Source: Strigamia acuminata
Lineage: Eukaryota > Arthropoda > Chilopoda > Geophilomorpha > Linotaeniidae
Length of the DNA stretch: 64,000 nt
Assembly (NCBI GenBank): GCA_949358305.1
Contig: OX442321.1
Span: forward strand, 1,860,001-1,924,000
Direction: 5' to 3'
Part shown: positions 24,076 to 33,261 of the stretch, piece after piece
Layout: every line of letters begins with the position of its first letter
How positions within the stretch are numbered: position 1 is the stretch's first letter
Notes under the pieces: generated by a model
Databases searched by the model: none
Seen by the model: the letters and a program-made list of their open reading frames with translations, nothing else
Told to the model about the DNA's origin: nothing
Made by a program: the position numbers and the translations under genes

Positions 24076-24165
24076 AAAGCGTCGTAAGTCACCCGCGTGG
24101 TGGCGCGAGCGAATGTCTTAATCCAAAGACATTTAATTTATGTATAAAGATTTCGCTCAAATAGT
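24076..24165 (+). repeat. Conserved distal block upstream of U1 copies
   Basis: AAAGCGTCGTAAG followed by CACCCGCGTGGTGGCGCG and AATGTCTTAATC recurs about 270 bp upstream of U1 copies 1 (9346), 3 (here), 4 (27170) and 6 (32647). It contains a GC-rich near-palindrome in AT-rich surroundings and may be a distal promoter element. It is equally likely to be just part of the duplicated unit. Confidence 0.55.
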
Positions 24166-24344
24166 TTGTCATTAAACGTCCGTAATCAAGAATTTAATGG
24201 AATATGTACCCTAGATATGAAAAATTTAAATATAAAGTTAATTCAATGAAAATTATAATTTAAAACGTGAAACGAGTGTTGACGCACCATCGATGTTGCT
24301 GGGAGGTTCGAACTAGACCTCTTTAGACTTGACGATTGCAAAGC

Positions 24345-24508
24345 ATACTTACCTGGCGTAGGACTCAACTTTGATCCATTAGGAAGTTGTCCCAGGTTGA
24401 GGCCTTTACATTGCACACAGTTTGGGCTGACACTTGCGATTGCCCCAAATTGGGGTAACTCGGGCGCGCTATTTTTGCGTGTGGGGACTGCGTTCGCGCT
24501 ATCCCTAC
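24345..24508 (+). ncRNA. U1: U1 snRNA, copy 3 (164 nt)
   Basis: Full-length U1 on the plus strand with an intact 5' end, stem-loop II CATTGCACACAG, stem-loop III and the GTTCGC loop of stem-loop IV. The Sm site is followed by GCG (ATTTTTGCGTG), where copies 1, 2, 4 and 6 have GAG. The stem-loop I loop is changed as in all copies. It lies between FReD genes C and D, which run on the opposite strand. Confidence 0.92.
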
Positions 24509-25110
24509 CTTAAACAATACAAAATAAGATACTTTTATGATTACAGTTCGCTTATTTTTGATGGATTCGGCTTTTTTAAGTGCTTTTATTTAACTGGTGT
24601 TTGTTTCAACTTCCTATGTTTGGTAGCGTCACCTGGCGGAACCCGTATGCTATAATGGAGGCCGAAATGTTCGCCCCGATACTATTTTTGATTGTTTCGG
24701 TATCAAAATGGGTTCATTAAATTCTGAAACCAGGTTGAACCTGGTTAAAATAAAAATTTCTATCTACCCACATGTTTAGTTTATTCACATTGTTAAGAAA
24801 AAGTTCTTTTTTAAAATGTTTTTTGGCATTGTTTCGATTGTTTTCGGAAAATATTGTTAATTTTTTTGTTTTTCTACACCTGTGTCACCGAGCGATTTTT
24901 TTTGTGTCATTGTTTATAGCTAGTTTTAACACTAAATGTTCAATTGGTGGTGGTAAATATATTCCTGGTCAGCTGTTAACGTCAGAAAAATTATAATTGA
25001 GTAATTTTTTATTAATTTAGAGAATAAATTTTAACAAATGTTACATAATGAACAAAATCTAGTCATGAATTCGAGATTTATTCACGAAGTAGCCAAGGCC
25101 TTGCATTTAC

Positions 25111-25236
25111 CTCGTAAAGCTGCTCTGCACAACTGGATGCCGAGAAACAATTTGACGCATCGCACTTCACTACCACCAGACTGATGGTTACGCTTGCAAT
25201 AAATGCCAGCACATTACGAGTCGACTTGACACTCAT
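25111..25236 (-). pseudogene. Orphan copy of FReD gene B exon 1
   Basis: The minus strand matches exon 1 of gene B (start codon, signal peptide, SSCAEL, and a GTAAAT donor at 25109-25110). One base is missing near the 3' end, 126 nt against 127, which shifts the frame. No further B exons follow; gene D begins upstream instead. It shows that the duplicated block once included the 5' end of a B-like gene. Confidence 0.75.
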
Positions 25237-25556
25237 TTCTTCGACTACGAATGTTCACTTTTGGTTATCTCATCTTTCATATCTTTCCGTATCCTTTCTT
25301 GATAGTGGAAAGAAAACTCAAAAAACATGCAACTGGTTTTGAGTATTTGACCGAACCCAACCAAGTTATTTGTGATTATTAAATGGAGAGTTTGTAGTTA
25401 TTTTTTATTTTCTCAGTTTACACAAATTTCACCGTCGAAATTTAATTGTAACTAATTAGGCAATTTCCTGGTTGATTTGCAGGAAAATAAAAGAAAAAAA
25501 GAGAGACAATTAAAAGTTTAAAAGAAATATTTATTAATTAAATTTTTGTACAATAA

Positions 25557-26447
25557 TTATTGCGGCTCAACGACGGGATCGAATAAGAAATGAGTCGGTC
25601 GCACTTTCATCTCGGTCACTTTAAGCGAGTGATGATGACCGAGCCAAGTTCGCCAATTAACACCGTCAGCGAAGGACGTGTGGTTTCCTTTCAGGTACAA
25701 TCCGTTGAGATTTGCCGAGTGGCATTTGGTATACCACCAGCCTCCTTTGAACCTCTTTGAACACTCGTTAACATCGTTTTTATCGAACGTTGTGAAAAGT
25801 GCACCGTCTACGCTCATACTATTACCTGAAACACACAATTACCAACTTAAATTAATCACACAATAGACTACACACGCCTTAACACTGACCAGCGTCGCCA
25901 CTGAAACCGGAAATTGAGATTTTGTAGTTATTTTTCTCGTCGCCGGTTTGGAATTGCGAATAGGCGGCCCACCTCTTATTGCCCTCGAAGTCCTCCAGGT
26001 CGAAGCGAATCGTGACGCGGTCTTGATTGGTCAGAACGTAGATGTGCTCGTTGCCCAACCAGAATTCCTTGTCCAACCGACCAAAACCCATTTTGTAGTC
26101 GTGCCAGTTCCGGTAGAAGTTCTCGTGCACTTCGTAGTCGTCCCTCCGTTGAAAAACCTGAAATGTTTGACCGCGATTGAAGCATTTTGGCCAAGTTTGA
26201 CGACGAAAAGTGGAAAAATTGGAAATGTTTGGCTTTGATTTACCGTCCAACCGCCTCCTTCGGTGTCCATGTCGCAGTAGACGTCGAAGGGAATGGGTTT
26301 GTACCAGGAGCGCGGGTAAATTGTGTAGATTCCGGATTGCGTTTTTCCCTGCAAGAGTAGCTCCGCGCAACTCGACGGCTGCCCGAAGTCGGCCGAACAA
26401 GTCGAAATTGCGGCTGTGAAAGTCGCTAGGACGAGGACGAAATTCAT
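25557..26447 (-). CDS. FReD gene D: secreted lectin, 246 aa, 3 exons
   Basis: Model: complement of 25557..25825, 25890..26157 and 26244..26447 (741 nt). It is of the intron-poor C type with the fused first exon ([12 protein letters not shown]). Small differences from C include [14 protein letters not shown], where C has [10 protein letters not shown], and [18 protein letters not shown] in exon 3. The GTAATAGTATG text at the exon 3 start keeps phase. The signal peptide ([13 protein letters not shown]) sets the start; an AATATAAA box lies upstream near 26510. An orphan B-type first exon lies downstream and U1 copy 4 upstream. Confidence 0.92.
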
Positions 26448-26657
26448 TATTGCAGATTTGTGTGTTGTGTGAGTGAGTACTAATAATGTGGAATTATTTT
26501 GCGTTTATATTAAGCGTGTTATCGGAATTCCCCATTCGTTTTTCTGAGAATGTTTATCTGTATTGACGTTTAGTGCAGTTTTAATGAGGATTAGACTGGT
26601 TTTACAGGAAACACATTTTTAGTTTATTTTTGGTTAAGTTAAGTTGTGTGACGTAAT

Positions 26658-27136
26658 TAGGCATGAGAACGGGACCAATTTTCGGGTCCCGTCCCGTCCC
26701 GAGTCCCGAAAATTTAAATTTTCGGGTCCCGTCCCGTCCCGAGTCCCGAAAATTTAAAATTTTCAGGTCCCGACCCGTCCCGAATCCGGAAAATTTCAAA
26801 TTTTCGGATTCCGACCAGTCCCATGTCTCGAAATTTTTATGTATTTTATGTTTTTTTATGTTTTTTTTTATGTTTTTTATGTTATTTTATGTTATTTTTA
26901 TGTTTTTTAATGTATTTTTATGTTTTTTTTATGTATTTTTTATGTTTTTTTATGTTTTTTTTTATTTTTCTGAAAGTCCGCCAGTCTCGTTCCGTCCCGT
27001 GTCCCGAAGTTTCTGGTCCCGTCCCGTCCCGAATCCCGTAATATAAAAAATTTCTGGTCCCGTCCCGTCCCGTATCCCGCTACGGGACCGGGACGGGACC
27101 GGGACCGGGAATATCCCGGTCCCGTTCTCATGCCTA
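26658..27136. mobile_element. hAT-type MITE upstream of gene D, 479 bp
   Basis: Inverted ends TAGGCATGAGAACGGGACC and complement, flanked by an exact 8-bp duplication GACGTAAT (26650-26657 and 27137-27144). The left and right thirds carry arrays of GGTCCCGTCCCG-type units (GGGACGGGAC on the other strand). The middle is a T-rich run of TTTTATG units. It is noncoding. The insertion separates gene D from U1 copy 4. Confidence 0.88.
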
Positions 27137-27440
27137 GACGTAATGTCTGCTTTGTCGAGAATTTTATTTTGAAAGCGTCGTAAGTGACCCGCGTGGTGGC
27201 GCGAGCGAATGTCTTAATCTAAAGACATTTAATTTTTGAATAAAGATTTCGCTGAAATAGTTTTTCATTTAACGTGCACAATCAAGAATTTAATGGAATA
27301 TGTACCCTAGATATGAAAAATCTGAATATGAATTTAAATAAATGAAAAATATAATTTAAAACGTGAAATGAGTGTTGACGCACCATCGATGTTGCTTGGA
27401 AGTTCGAACTAGACCTCTTTCGACTTGACGATTGCAAAGC

Positions 27441-27604
27441 ATACTTACCTGGCGTAGGACTCAACTTTGATCCATTAGGAAGTTGTCCCAGGTTGAGGCC
27501 TTTACATTGCACACAGTTTGGGCTGACACTTGCGATTGCCCCAAATTGGGGTAACTCGGGCGCGCTATTTTTGAGTGAGGGGACTGCGTTCGCGCTATCC
27601 CTAC
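27441..27604 (+). ncRNA. U1: U1 snRNA, copy 4 (164 nt)
   Basis: Full-length U1, plus strand, between genes D and E. It has stem-loop II CACACAG, Sm site ATTTTTGAG and the GTTCGC loop in stem-loop IV, the same combination as copy 2. The upstream block differs slightly (TTGCTTGGAAGTTCGAAC, CTTTCGACTTG). The 3'-box-like tract reads CAAAACAAGA. Confidence 0.92.
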
Positions 27605-28194
27605 TTTAAACAATACAAAACAAGATATTTTTATGGTTACCAATCACTTATTTTTGGTGAATTCGGCTTTTTTAAATGATTTTATTTAACTCGACATGTT
27701 TTTGTTTCAACTTCCTATGGTTGGTAGCGTCACCTGGCGGAACCCGTATGCTATAATGGAGGCCGAAATGTTCGCCCTGATACTATTTTTGATTGTTTCG
27801 GTATCAAAATGGGTTCGTTAAATTCTGAAACCAGGCTTAACCTGGTTAAAATAAAAATTTCTATCTACCCACATGTTTAGTTTATTCATATTGTTAAAAA
27901 AAAGTTCTTTTTTAAAATTTTTTTGGCATTGTTTCGATTGCTTTCGGAAAATATTGTTAATTTTTTTGCTTTTCTACACCTGTGTGACCGAGCGATTTTT
28001 TTTTGTGTCATTGTTTATAGCTACAATAGTTTTAACACTAAATGTTCAATTGGTGATGGTAAATATATTCCTGGTCAGCTGTTAGCGTCAAAAAAATTAT
28101 AACTGAGTAATTTTTTATTAATTTAGAGAATGAATTTTAAAAAATGTTACATAATGAACAAAATCTTGTCATGAATTCGAGATTTATTCACGAA

Positions 28195-28660
28195 GTAGCC
28201 AAGGCCTTGCATCTATCTCGTAAAGTAGCTCTGCACAACTGGATGCCGATAAACAATTTGACGCATCGCACTTCACTACCACCAGACTAGGGTTTCTCAA
28301 AATCGGGACTTTTGGAAAAACCGGTATTTCGGTATTCAATATTCAAAAAACCGGTATACCGGTATTTTTCGGTAATTAAGTAAAATAAAATAAAATAGCT
28401 ACAATGTAAAATATTTTTATTTTAATCGTAATGTTTTAATTGTAAGTTTTGTTTATTTTTCTTAAATATTACTGTATTTTCAATGGTTAATTAAAGACGG
28501 TATTCGGTATTCGGTATTTTCTTGACAAATACCGGTTTTTGATACCTGTATTTACCGGTAGAGAAACCCTTGACCAGACTGACGGTTATGCTTGCAATAA
28601 ATGCCAGCACATTACGAGTCGACTTGACACCCATTTCTTCGACTACGAATGTTCACTTTT
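28195..28660 (-). pseudogene. Second orphan copy of gene B exon 1, split by a hAT MITE
   Basis: The minus strand again matches exon 1 of gene B, from the start-codon region near 28630 to the SSCAEL text near 28235. It is interrupted by the element at 28289-28572. The splice donor is lost (GATAG where gene B has GGTAA). It occupies the same place relative to gene E that 25111-25236 occupies relative to gene D. Confidence 0.75.
28289..28572. mobile_element. hAT-type MITE inside a pseudo-exon, 284 bp
   Basis: Ends are AGGGTTTCTC and GAGAAACCCT(TG), flanked by the 8-bp repeat ACCAGACT at 28281-28288 and 28573-28580. The uninterrupted paralogues at 25.2 kb and 22.4 kb show a single ACCAGACT, so the empty site is preserved in the same window. 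The interior has ACCGGTATACCGGTA-type palindromes. Confidence 0.85.
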
Positions 28661-28936
28661 GGTTATCTCATCTTTCATATCTTTCCGTATCTTTTCTTGA
28701 TACTGGAAAGGAAACTCAAGAAACGTACAACTGGTTTTGACCGAACCCAACCAAGTTTTTTGTGATTATTAAATGAAGAGTTTGTAATTATTTTTTATTT
28801 TCTCTGTTACATAAATTTCACCGGTTGAAATTTAATTGGAACTGATTAGGCAATATCCTTGATTTGCAGAAAAATAAAAGAAAACAATAAAAAATATTTA
28901 AAAAAAATATTTATTAATTACATTTTTGCACAACAA

Positions 28937-29828
28937 TTATTGCGGCTCAACGGCGGAATTGAGTAGGAAATTAATCGGTCGAACTTTGATCTCGGACATT
29001 TTAAGAGAGTAGTGATGACGCATCCACCCGTGCCAATTAACACCGTCAGCGTAAGTCGTGTGGTTTCCCTTCAGGTACAATCCGTTGAGATTTGCCGAGT
29101 GGCATCTGACGTACCACCAGCCGCCTTTGAACTGCTTGGAACACTCGTGGACATCGTTTTTATCAAACGTTGTGAAAAGTGCACCGTTTACACTCATACT
29201 ATTACCTGAAAAACACAATTAAAAAATGTAATAACTCACACTATACACTCGAACACGCGGCAACACTGACCAGCGTCTCCACTGAAACCGGAAATGAAGA
29301 TTTTGTAGTTATTTTTCTCGTCGCCGATCTGGAATTGCGAATAGGCGGCCCACCTCTTGTTGCCCTCGAAATCCTCCAAGTCGAAGCGAATCGTCACGCG
29401 GTCTTGATTGGTCAGAACGTAGATGTGCTCGTTGCCCAGCCAGAATTCCTTGTCCAACTGACCAAAACCCATTTTGTAATCGTGCCAGTTCCGGTAGAAG
29501 TTCTCGTGCACTTCGTAGTCGTCCCTCCGTTGCAAAACCTGAAATGTTTGAAGGCGATTGAAGCTTTTTGGCGAAATTTCACGACGAAAAGTGGAAAAAT
29601 TGGAAATGTTTGGCTTTTGTTTACCGTCCAACCGCCTCCTTCGGTGTCCATGTCGCAGTAGACGTCGAAGGGAATGGGTTTGTACCAGGAGCGCGGGTAA
29701 ATTGTGTAGATTCCGGATTGCGTTTTTCCCTGCAAGAGGAGCTCCGCGCAACTCGACGGCTGCCCGACGTCGGAGGAACAAGTCGTCATTGCGGCTGTCA
29801 AAGTGGCGAGGACGAGGACGAAATTCAT
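28937..29828 (-). CDS. FReD gene E: secreted lectin, 246 aa, 3 exons
   Basis: Model: complement of 28937..29205, 29271..29538 and 29625..29828 (741 nt). It is C type with the fused first exon. Distinctive residues are TTCSSDVGQPSSC after the signal peptide, [12 protein letters not shown], and MRHHYSLKMSEIKVRP in exon 3, where paralogues have an LG or MG before the HHYSLK. All introns are GT-AG. The likely TATA position reads AAGATAAA, weaker than in C or J. AATAAA signals follow the stop near 28905. U1 copy 5 lies 0.5 kb upstream on the other strand. Confidence 0.92.
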
Positions 29829-30365
29829 TATTGCTGATTTGTGAATCGATGAGTGTGTGTTGTGCGAGTGAGTACTAATAATGTGGAGTTGTTTTGCGTT
29901 TATCTTAAGCGTGTTATCGGAATTTCGAATTCGTTTACCTGGGAATGTTTATCTGTATTGACGCATAGTGCAGTTTTAATGAAGATTAGATTTTTGAAAA
30001 TGTTACATAATGAACAAAATCTTGTCATGAATTCATTTCCGCTATATTCCATCTGAACAAGTTTATCGTGTTTACTTTTCCATTTTTTGAATTTTTGAAA
30101 AACATAAATCACCGCGAGGTGGCGCTAGAAATTTTCTCATTCCAAATGAACAGTAATTTTTTAAAAGAGTTCACACGAACTAGATTTATTTTTAAAGGTT
30201 TGCAATCATGAAGATAATATAATTATGTACCCTTGATTTGAAAAAACTAAATATAAATTTAAATTAATGAAAAGTATAATTTTCAACGTGAAATGAGTGT
30301 TGACGCACCATCGATGTTGCTGGGAGGTTCGAACTAGACCTCTTTCGACTTGATGGTTGCAAAGC

Positions 30366-30529
30366 ATACTTACCTGGCGTAGGACTCAACTTTGATCCAT
30401 TAGGAAGTTGTCCCAGGTTGAGGCCTTTACATTGCACTCTGTTTGGGCTGACACTTGCGATTGCCCCAAATTGGGGTAACTCGGGCGCGCTATTTTTGCG
30501 TGTGGGGACTGCGTACGCGCTATCCCTAC
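30366..30529 (+). ncRNA. U1: U1 snRNA, copy 5 (164 nt)
   Basis: Full-length U1, plus strand, between genes E and F. It combines stem-loop II CACTCTG and loop GTACGC, as in copy 1, with the ATTTTTGCG Sm context of copy 3. This mosaic suggests sequence exchange between copies. The upstream block has TTGATGGTTGC in place of TTGACGATTGC. Confidence 0.92.
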
Positions 30530-30615
30530 TTTAAACAATACAAAATAAGATATTTATAATTATCTTTTACCAATTTTATCGATTAGGTGTCCTCTTTTCG
30601 CGACGTTTTGTAAAA

Positions 30616-30844
30616 TACCGTATTTTACCGAATAAGAGTCGCCCTCGAATTGTAGCCGCGGCCGAGATAGGCGACTTGATATAAGAGCCGCCCTCGAATA
30701 GTAGCCGCGGCTATATACGTTCAATGAACGTAATAGTAAGGTATTGGCGACTATTTAAAATAAGAGCCGCCCCCGAATTAAAGCCGCAGCTCAAAGTGGC
30801 TGTTTTGAATAAGAGCCGCGGCTCTTATTTGGTAAAATACGGTA
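30616..30844. mobile_element. TIR element, 229 bp, between U1 copy 5 and gene F
   Basis: Inverted ends TACCGTATTTTACC, with AATAAGAG further in, matched at the right end by CTTATT and GGTAAAATACGGTA. Inner direct and inverted units of GAATAAGAGCCGC(CCTCG) are repeated about four times. The corresponding spot after U1 copy 6 (33.15 kb) lacks it. Confidence 0.75.
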
Positions 30845-31169
30845 CTACCAATAACAACTATAGTGCTTGTTGTTTTTGCAGTTTTTCGTGATGGTTTATG
30901 GCTGTTTTGTGTTAATTTCGTTTATGGAAACAGTACAAGTGTATTCATTGAGTCATTTAAACTGATGTATAATTTTTTAAATTGTAAGTTTTAAATTATA
31001 GCTTAGACTTGAAATAAAAATATAAATTGTACGAATGCGCCTCGTCAAAACGGAAACTCCATTTGCACATTTTGGATGTGATTTTAAAAAATGGTAAAAA
31101 ATTTATTTAAGAAAAAAAACAAACAAATAAATCCAAATATACATAACAAAATAAACGTAATTGAGTCAT

Positions 31170-32216
31170 TTAATTGGAGTGAGGTGAGAAATTCATCGGT
31201 CGAACCTTTATTTCGGTCACTTTGAGCGAGTAGTGATAACCGAGCCAAGACTTCCATTCAATCCCATCAGCAAAAGACGTGTGATTCCCTTTGAGGTACA
31301 ATCCATTGGGATTTGCCGTGTGGCACTTACTGTACCACCATCCTCCTTTGTACACCTTTGAACACTCGTTCACGTCATTTCTATCCATCGTGGTGAAAAT
31401 AGCGCCGTTCAGAGCCAAACTGTCGCCTGCAATCATTGAATTTCAACACCAAACCGCAATTCTTATCTACAACACACGCGAGAAGTATTTACCCGCATCT
31501 CCATGGTAACCCGAGATAAGGATTTTATAATTATTTTCCTCGTCGAGTATCTGGAATTGGGAGTATTCGGCCTTTCTGGTGTTGCCTTCGAAGTCCTCCA
31601 AGTCCACACGGAGCGTCGTGTGGTCCTGGTTGGTCAGGAAGTAGATGTGTTCGTTGCCCAACCAGAATTCCTTGCCCAATTGACCAAAACCGTTTTTATA
31701 ATCGCGCCAGTTTCTGTAGAAGTTTTCTCGGATTGCGTAGTCGTCTCTTCGTTGTAATAACTGGAAAAAAGTCGATTGGATTTGTCACATTTTCTTAGAT
31801 TTTTGAAATTGTGCGATTAATGAGTCTACGCATCTAATCTAACAATTAATATTCTTTGATTTATTTACGTTTAATGTGTTATTTTTAAGATTAATATTAT
31901 AAAGTGTGATATTAGAACTGAATTGTAAGCGAGGGTTAGACGGTGTTAGACGGTTAAAGAGGGTTAAACGCTAACGACTACTAGTCAAGCTTTGCAGTTT
32001 ATTTGTTCTTACGGTCCAGCCGCCTCCGTCCGTTTCCATATCGCAGTAGACTTGGAACGGATATGTGCTGTACCACGGTTTGGGAAATATCGTGTAGATT
32101 CCGGATTGCGTTTTTCCCTGCAAGAGGAGCTCCGCGCAACTCGACGGCTGCCCGAAGTCGGAGGAACAAGTCGTAATTGCGGCAGTCAAAGTGGCGAGGA
32201 CGACGATGAAATTCAT
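31170..32216 (-). CDS. FReD gene F: chimeric lectin, 242 aa, 3 exons
   Basis: Model: complement of 31170..31426, 31493..31760 and 32013..32216 (729 nt). The first exon is fused (no intron after SCAELL), and its 5' two thirds match C, D, E and J closely. From about 32100 leftwards the text switches to that of gene G ([38 protein letters not shown] donor), and exons 2 and 3 are almost identical to G. Exon 3 is shorter than in C-type genes (ends MNFSPHSN). Calcium site DRNDVNEC; pocket [13 protein letters not shown] with Pro for the usual Leu. It reads as an intact product of recombination inside exon 1. Confidence 0.92.
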
Positions 32217-32375
32217 TATTGCTGATTTGTGAATCGATGAGTGTGTGTTGTGTGAGTGAGTACTAATAATGTGGATTTGTTTTGCATTTATATTAAGCGT
32301 GTTATCGGAATTTCGCATTTGTTTTTCTGGGAATGTTTATCTGTATTGACGCATAGTGCCGTTTTAATCAAGATT

Positions 32376-32426
32376 AGACCATATATAGATATTACATATT
32401 ATAGATATTGTAATATCTATATCTAT
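32376..32426. repeat. Short AT palindrome
   Basis: TATAGATATTACA and TGTAATATCTATA form the arms of a hairpin with a short loop, just upstream of gene F. Confidence 0.6.
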
Positions 32427-32438
32427 GATTAGACTTTG

Positions 32439-32541
32439 GTTAATTGTGTAGATTATGGATTGCGTTTTTCTCGCAGGAGGAGCTGCGCGCAACTCGACGG
32501 CTGTCCGTAATTGCGGGAGTTGAAGTGGCTTGGATACGATA
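32439..32541 (-). pseudogene. Broken FReD first exon upstream of gene F
   Basis: The minus strand carries the GIYTI to SCAELL text of a C-type first exon. It lacks the segment equivalent to CGAAGTCGGAGGAAC and a start codon. It is the counterpart of 23793-23914 and sits at the same position relative to a U1 gene. Confidence 0.7.
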
Positions 32542-32913
32542 CCTTTTTGTGGTTGTGGAGTCAGAACTAATTTAATTGGAAACGGGTGTTAATCGAATCT
32601 GGTTTTACAGGAAACACCTTTTTAGGTTAGACTTTTCTTTTGAAGAGCGTCGTAATCGTAAGTCACCCGCGTGGTGGCGCGAGCGAATGTCTTAATCCAA
32701 AGACATTTAATTTATGTATAAAGATTTCGCTCAAATAGTTTGTCAGGTGGACATTCAACAATTTAATGGTGTATATACCCTAGATTTGAAAAAACTAAAT
32801 ATAAAGTTACTTAAATGAAAACTATAATTTAAAACGTGAAATGAATGTTGACGCACCATCGATGTTGCTGGAAGGTTCGAACTAGACCTCGTTAGACTTG
32901 ACGATAGCAAAGC

Positions 32914-33077
32914 ATACTTACCTGGCGTAGGCCTCAACTTTGATCCATTAGAAAGTTGTCCCAGGTTGAGGCCTTTACATTGCACATAGTTTGGGCTGAC
33001 ACTTGCGATTGCCCCAAATTGGGGTAACTCGGGCGCGCTATTTTTGAGTGAGGGGACTGCGTACGCGCTATCCCTAC
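32914..33077 (+). ncRNA. U1: U1 snRNA, copy 6 (164 nt)
   Basis: Full-length U1, plus strand, between genes F and G. It has the most private changes: GGCCTCAAC for GGACTCAAC in stem I, TTAGAAAG for TTAGGAAG at the stem I loop, and CACATAG in stem-loop II. Sm site ATTTTTGAG, stem-loop IV loop GTACGC and 3' box are intact. The first-stem change weakens one G-C pair, so this copy is the likeliest to be decaying. Confidence 0.9.
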
Positions 33078-33261
33078 TTTAAACAATACAAAATAAGATG
33101 TTTATAGTTATATTTCACCAATTTTATCTATTAGGTGTCCTCTTTTCGTGACAACTATTGTTTTGGTTGTTTTTGCAAAAATGCTAAAAATTTATTTAAG
33201 AAAAAAAAAAAGAAACAAATAAATCCAAATATACACAACAAAATAAACGTAAATGATTCAT

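Noticed and set aside
29179-29661. Plus-strand frame of 160 codons opposite gene E, with similar ones opposite C, D and J
   Set aside because: Mirror frame of conserved FReD exons; it crosses the antisense of introns and exons and has no family features.
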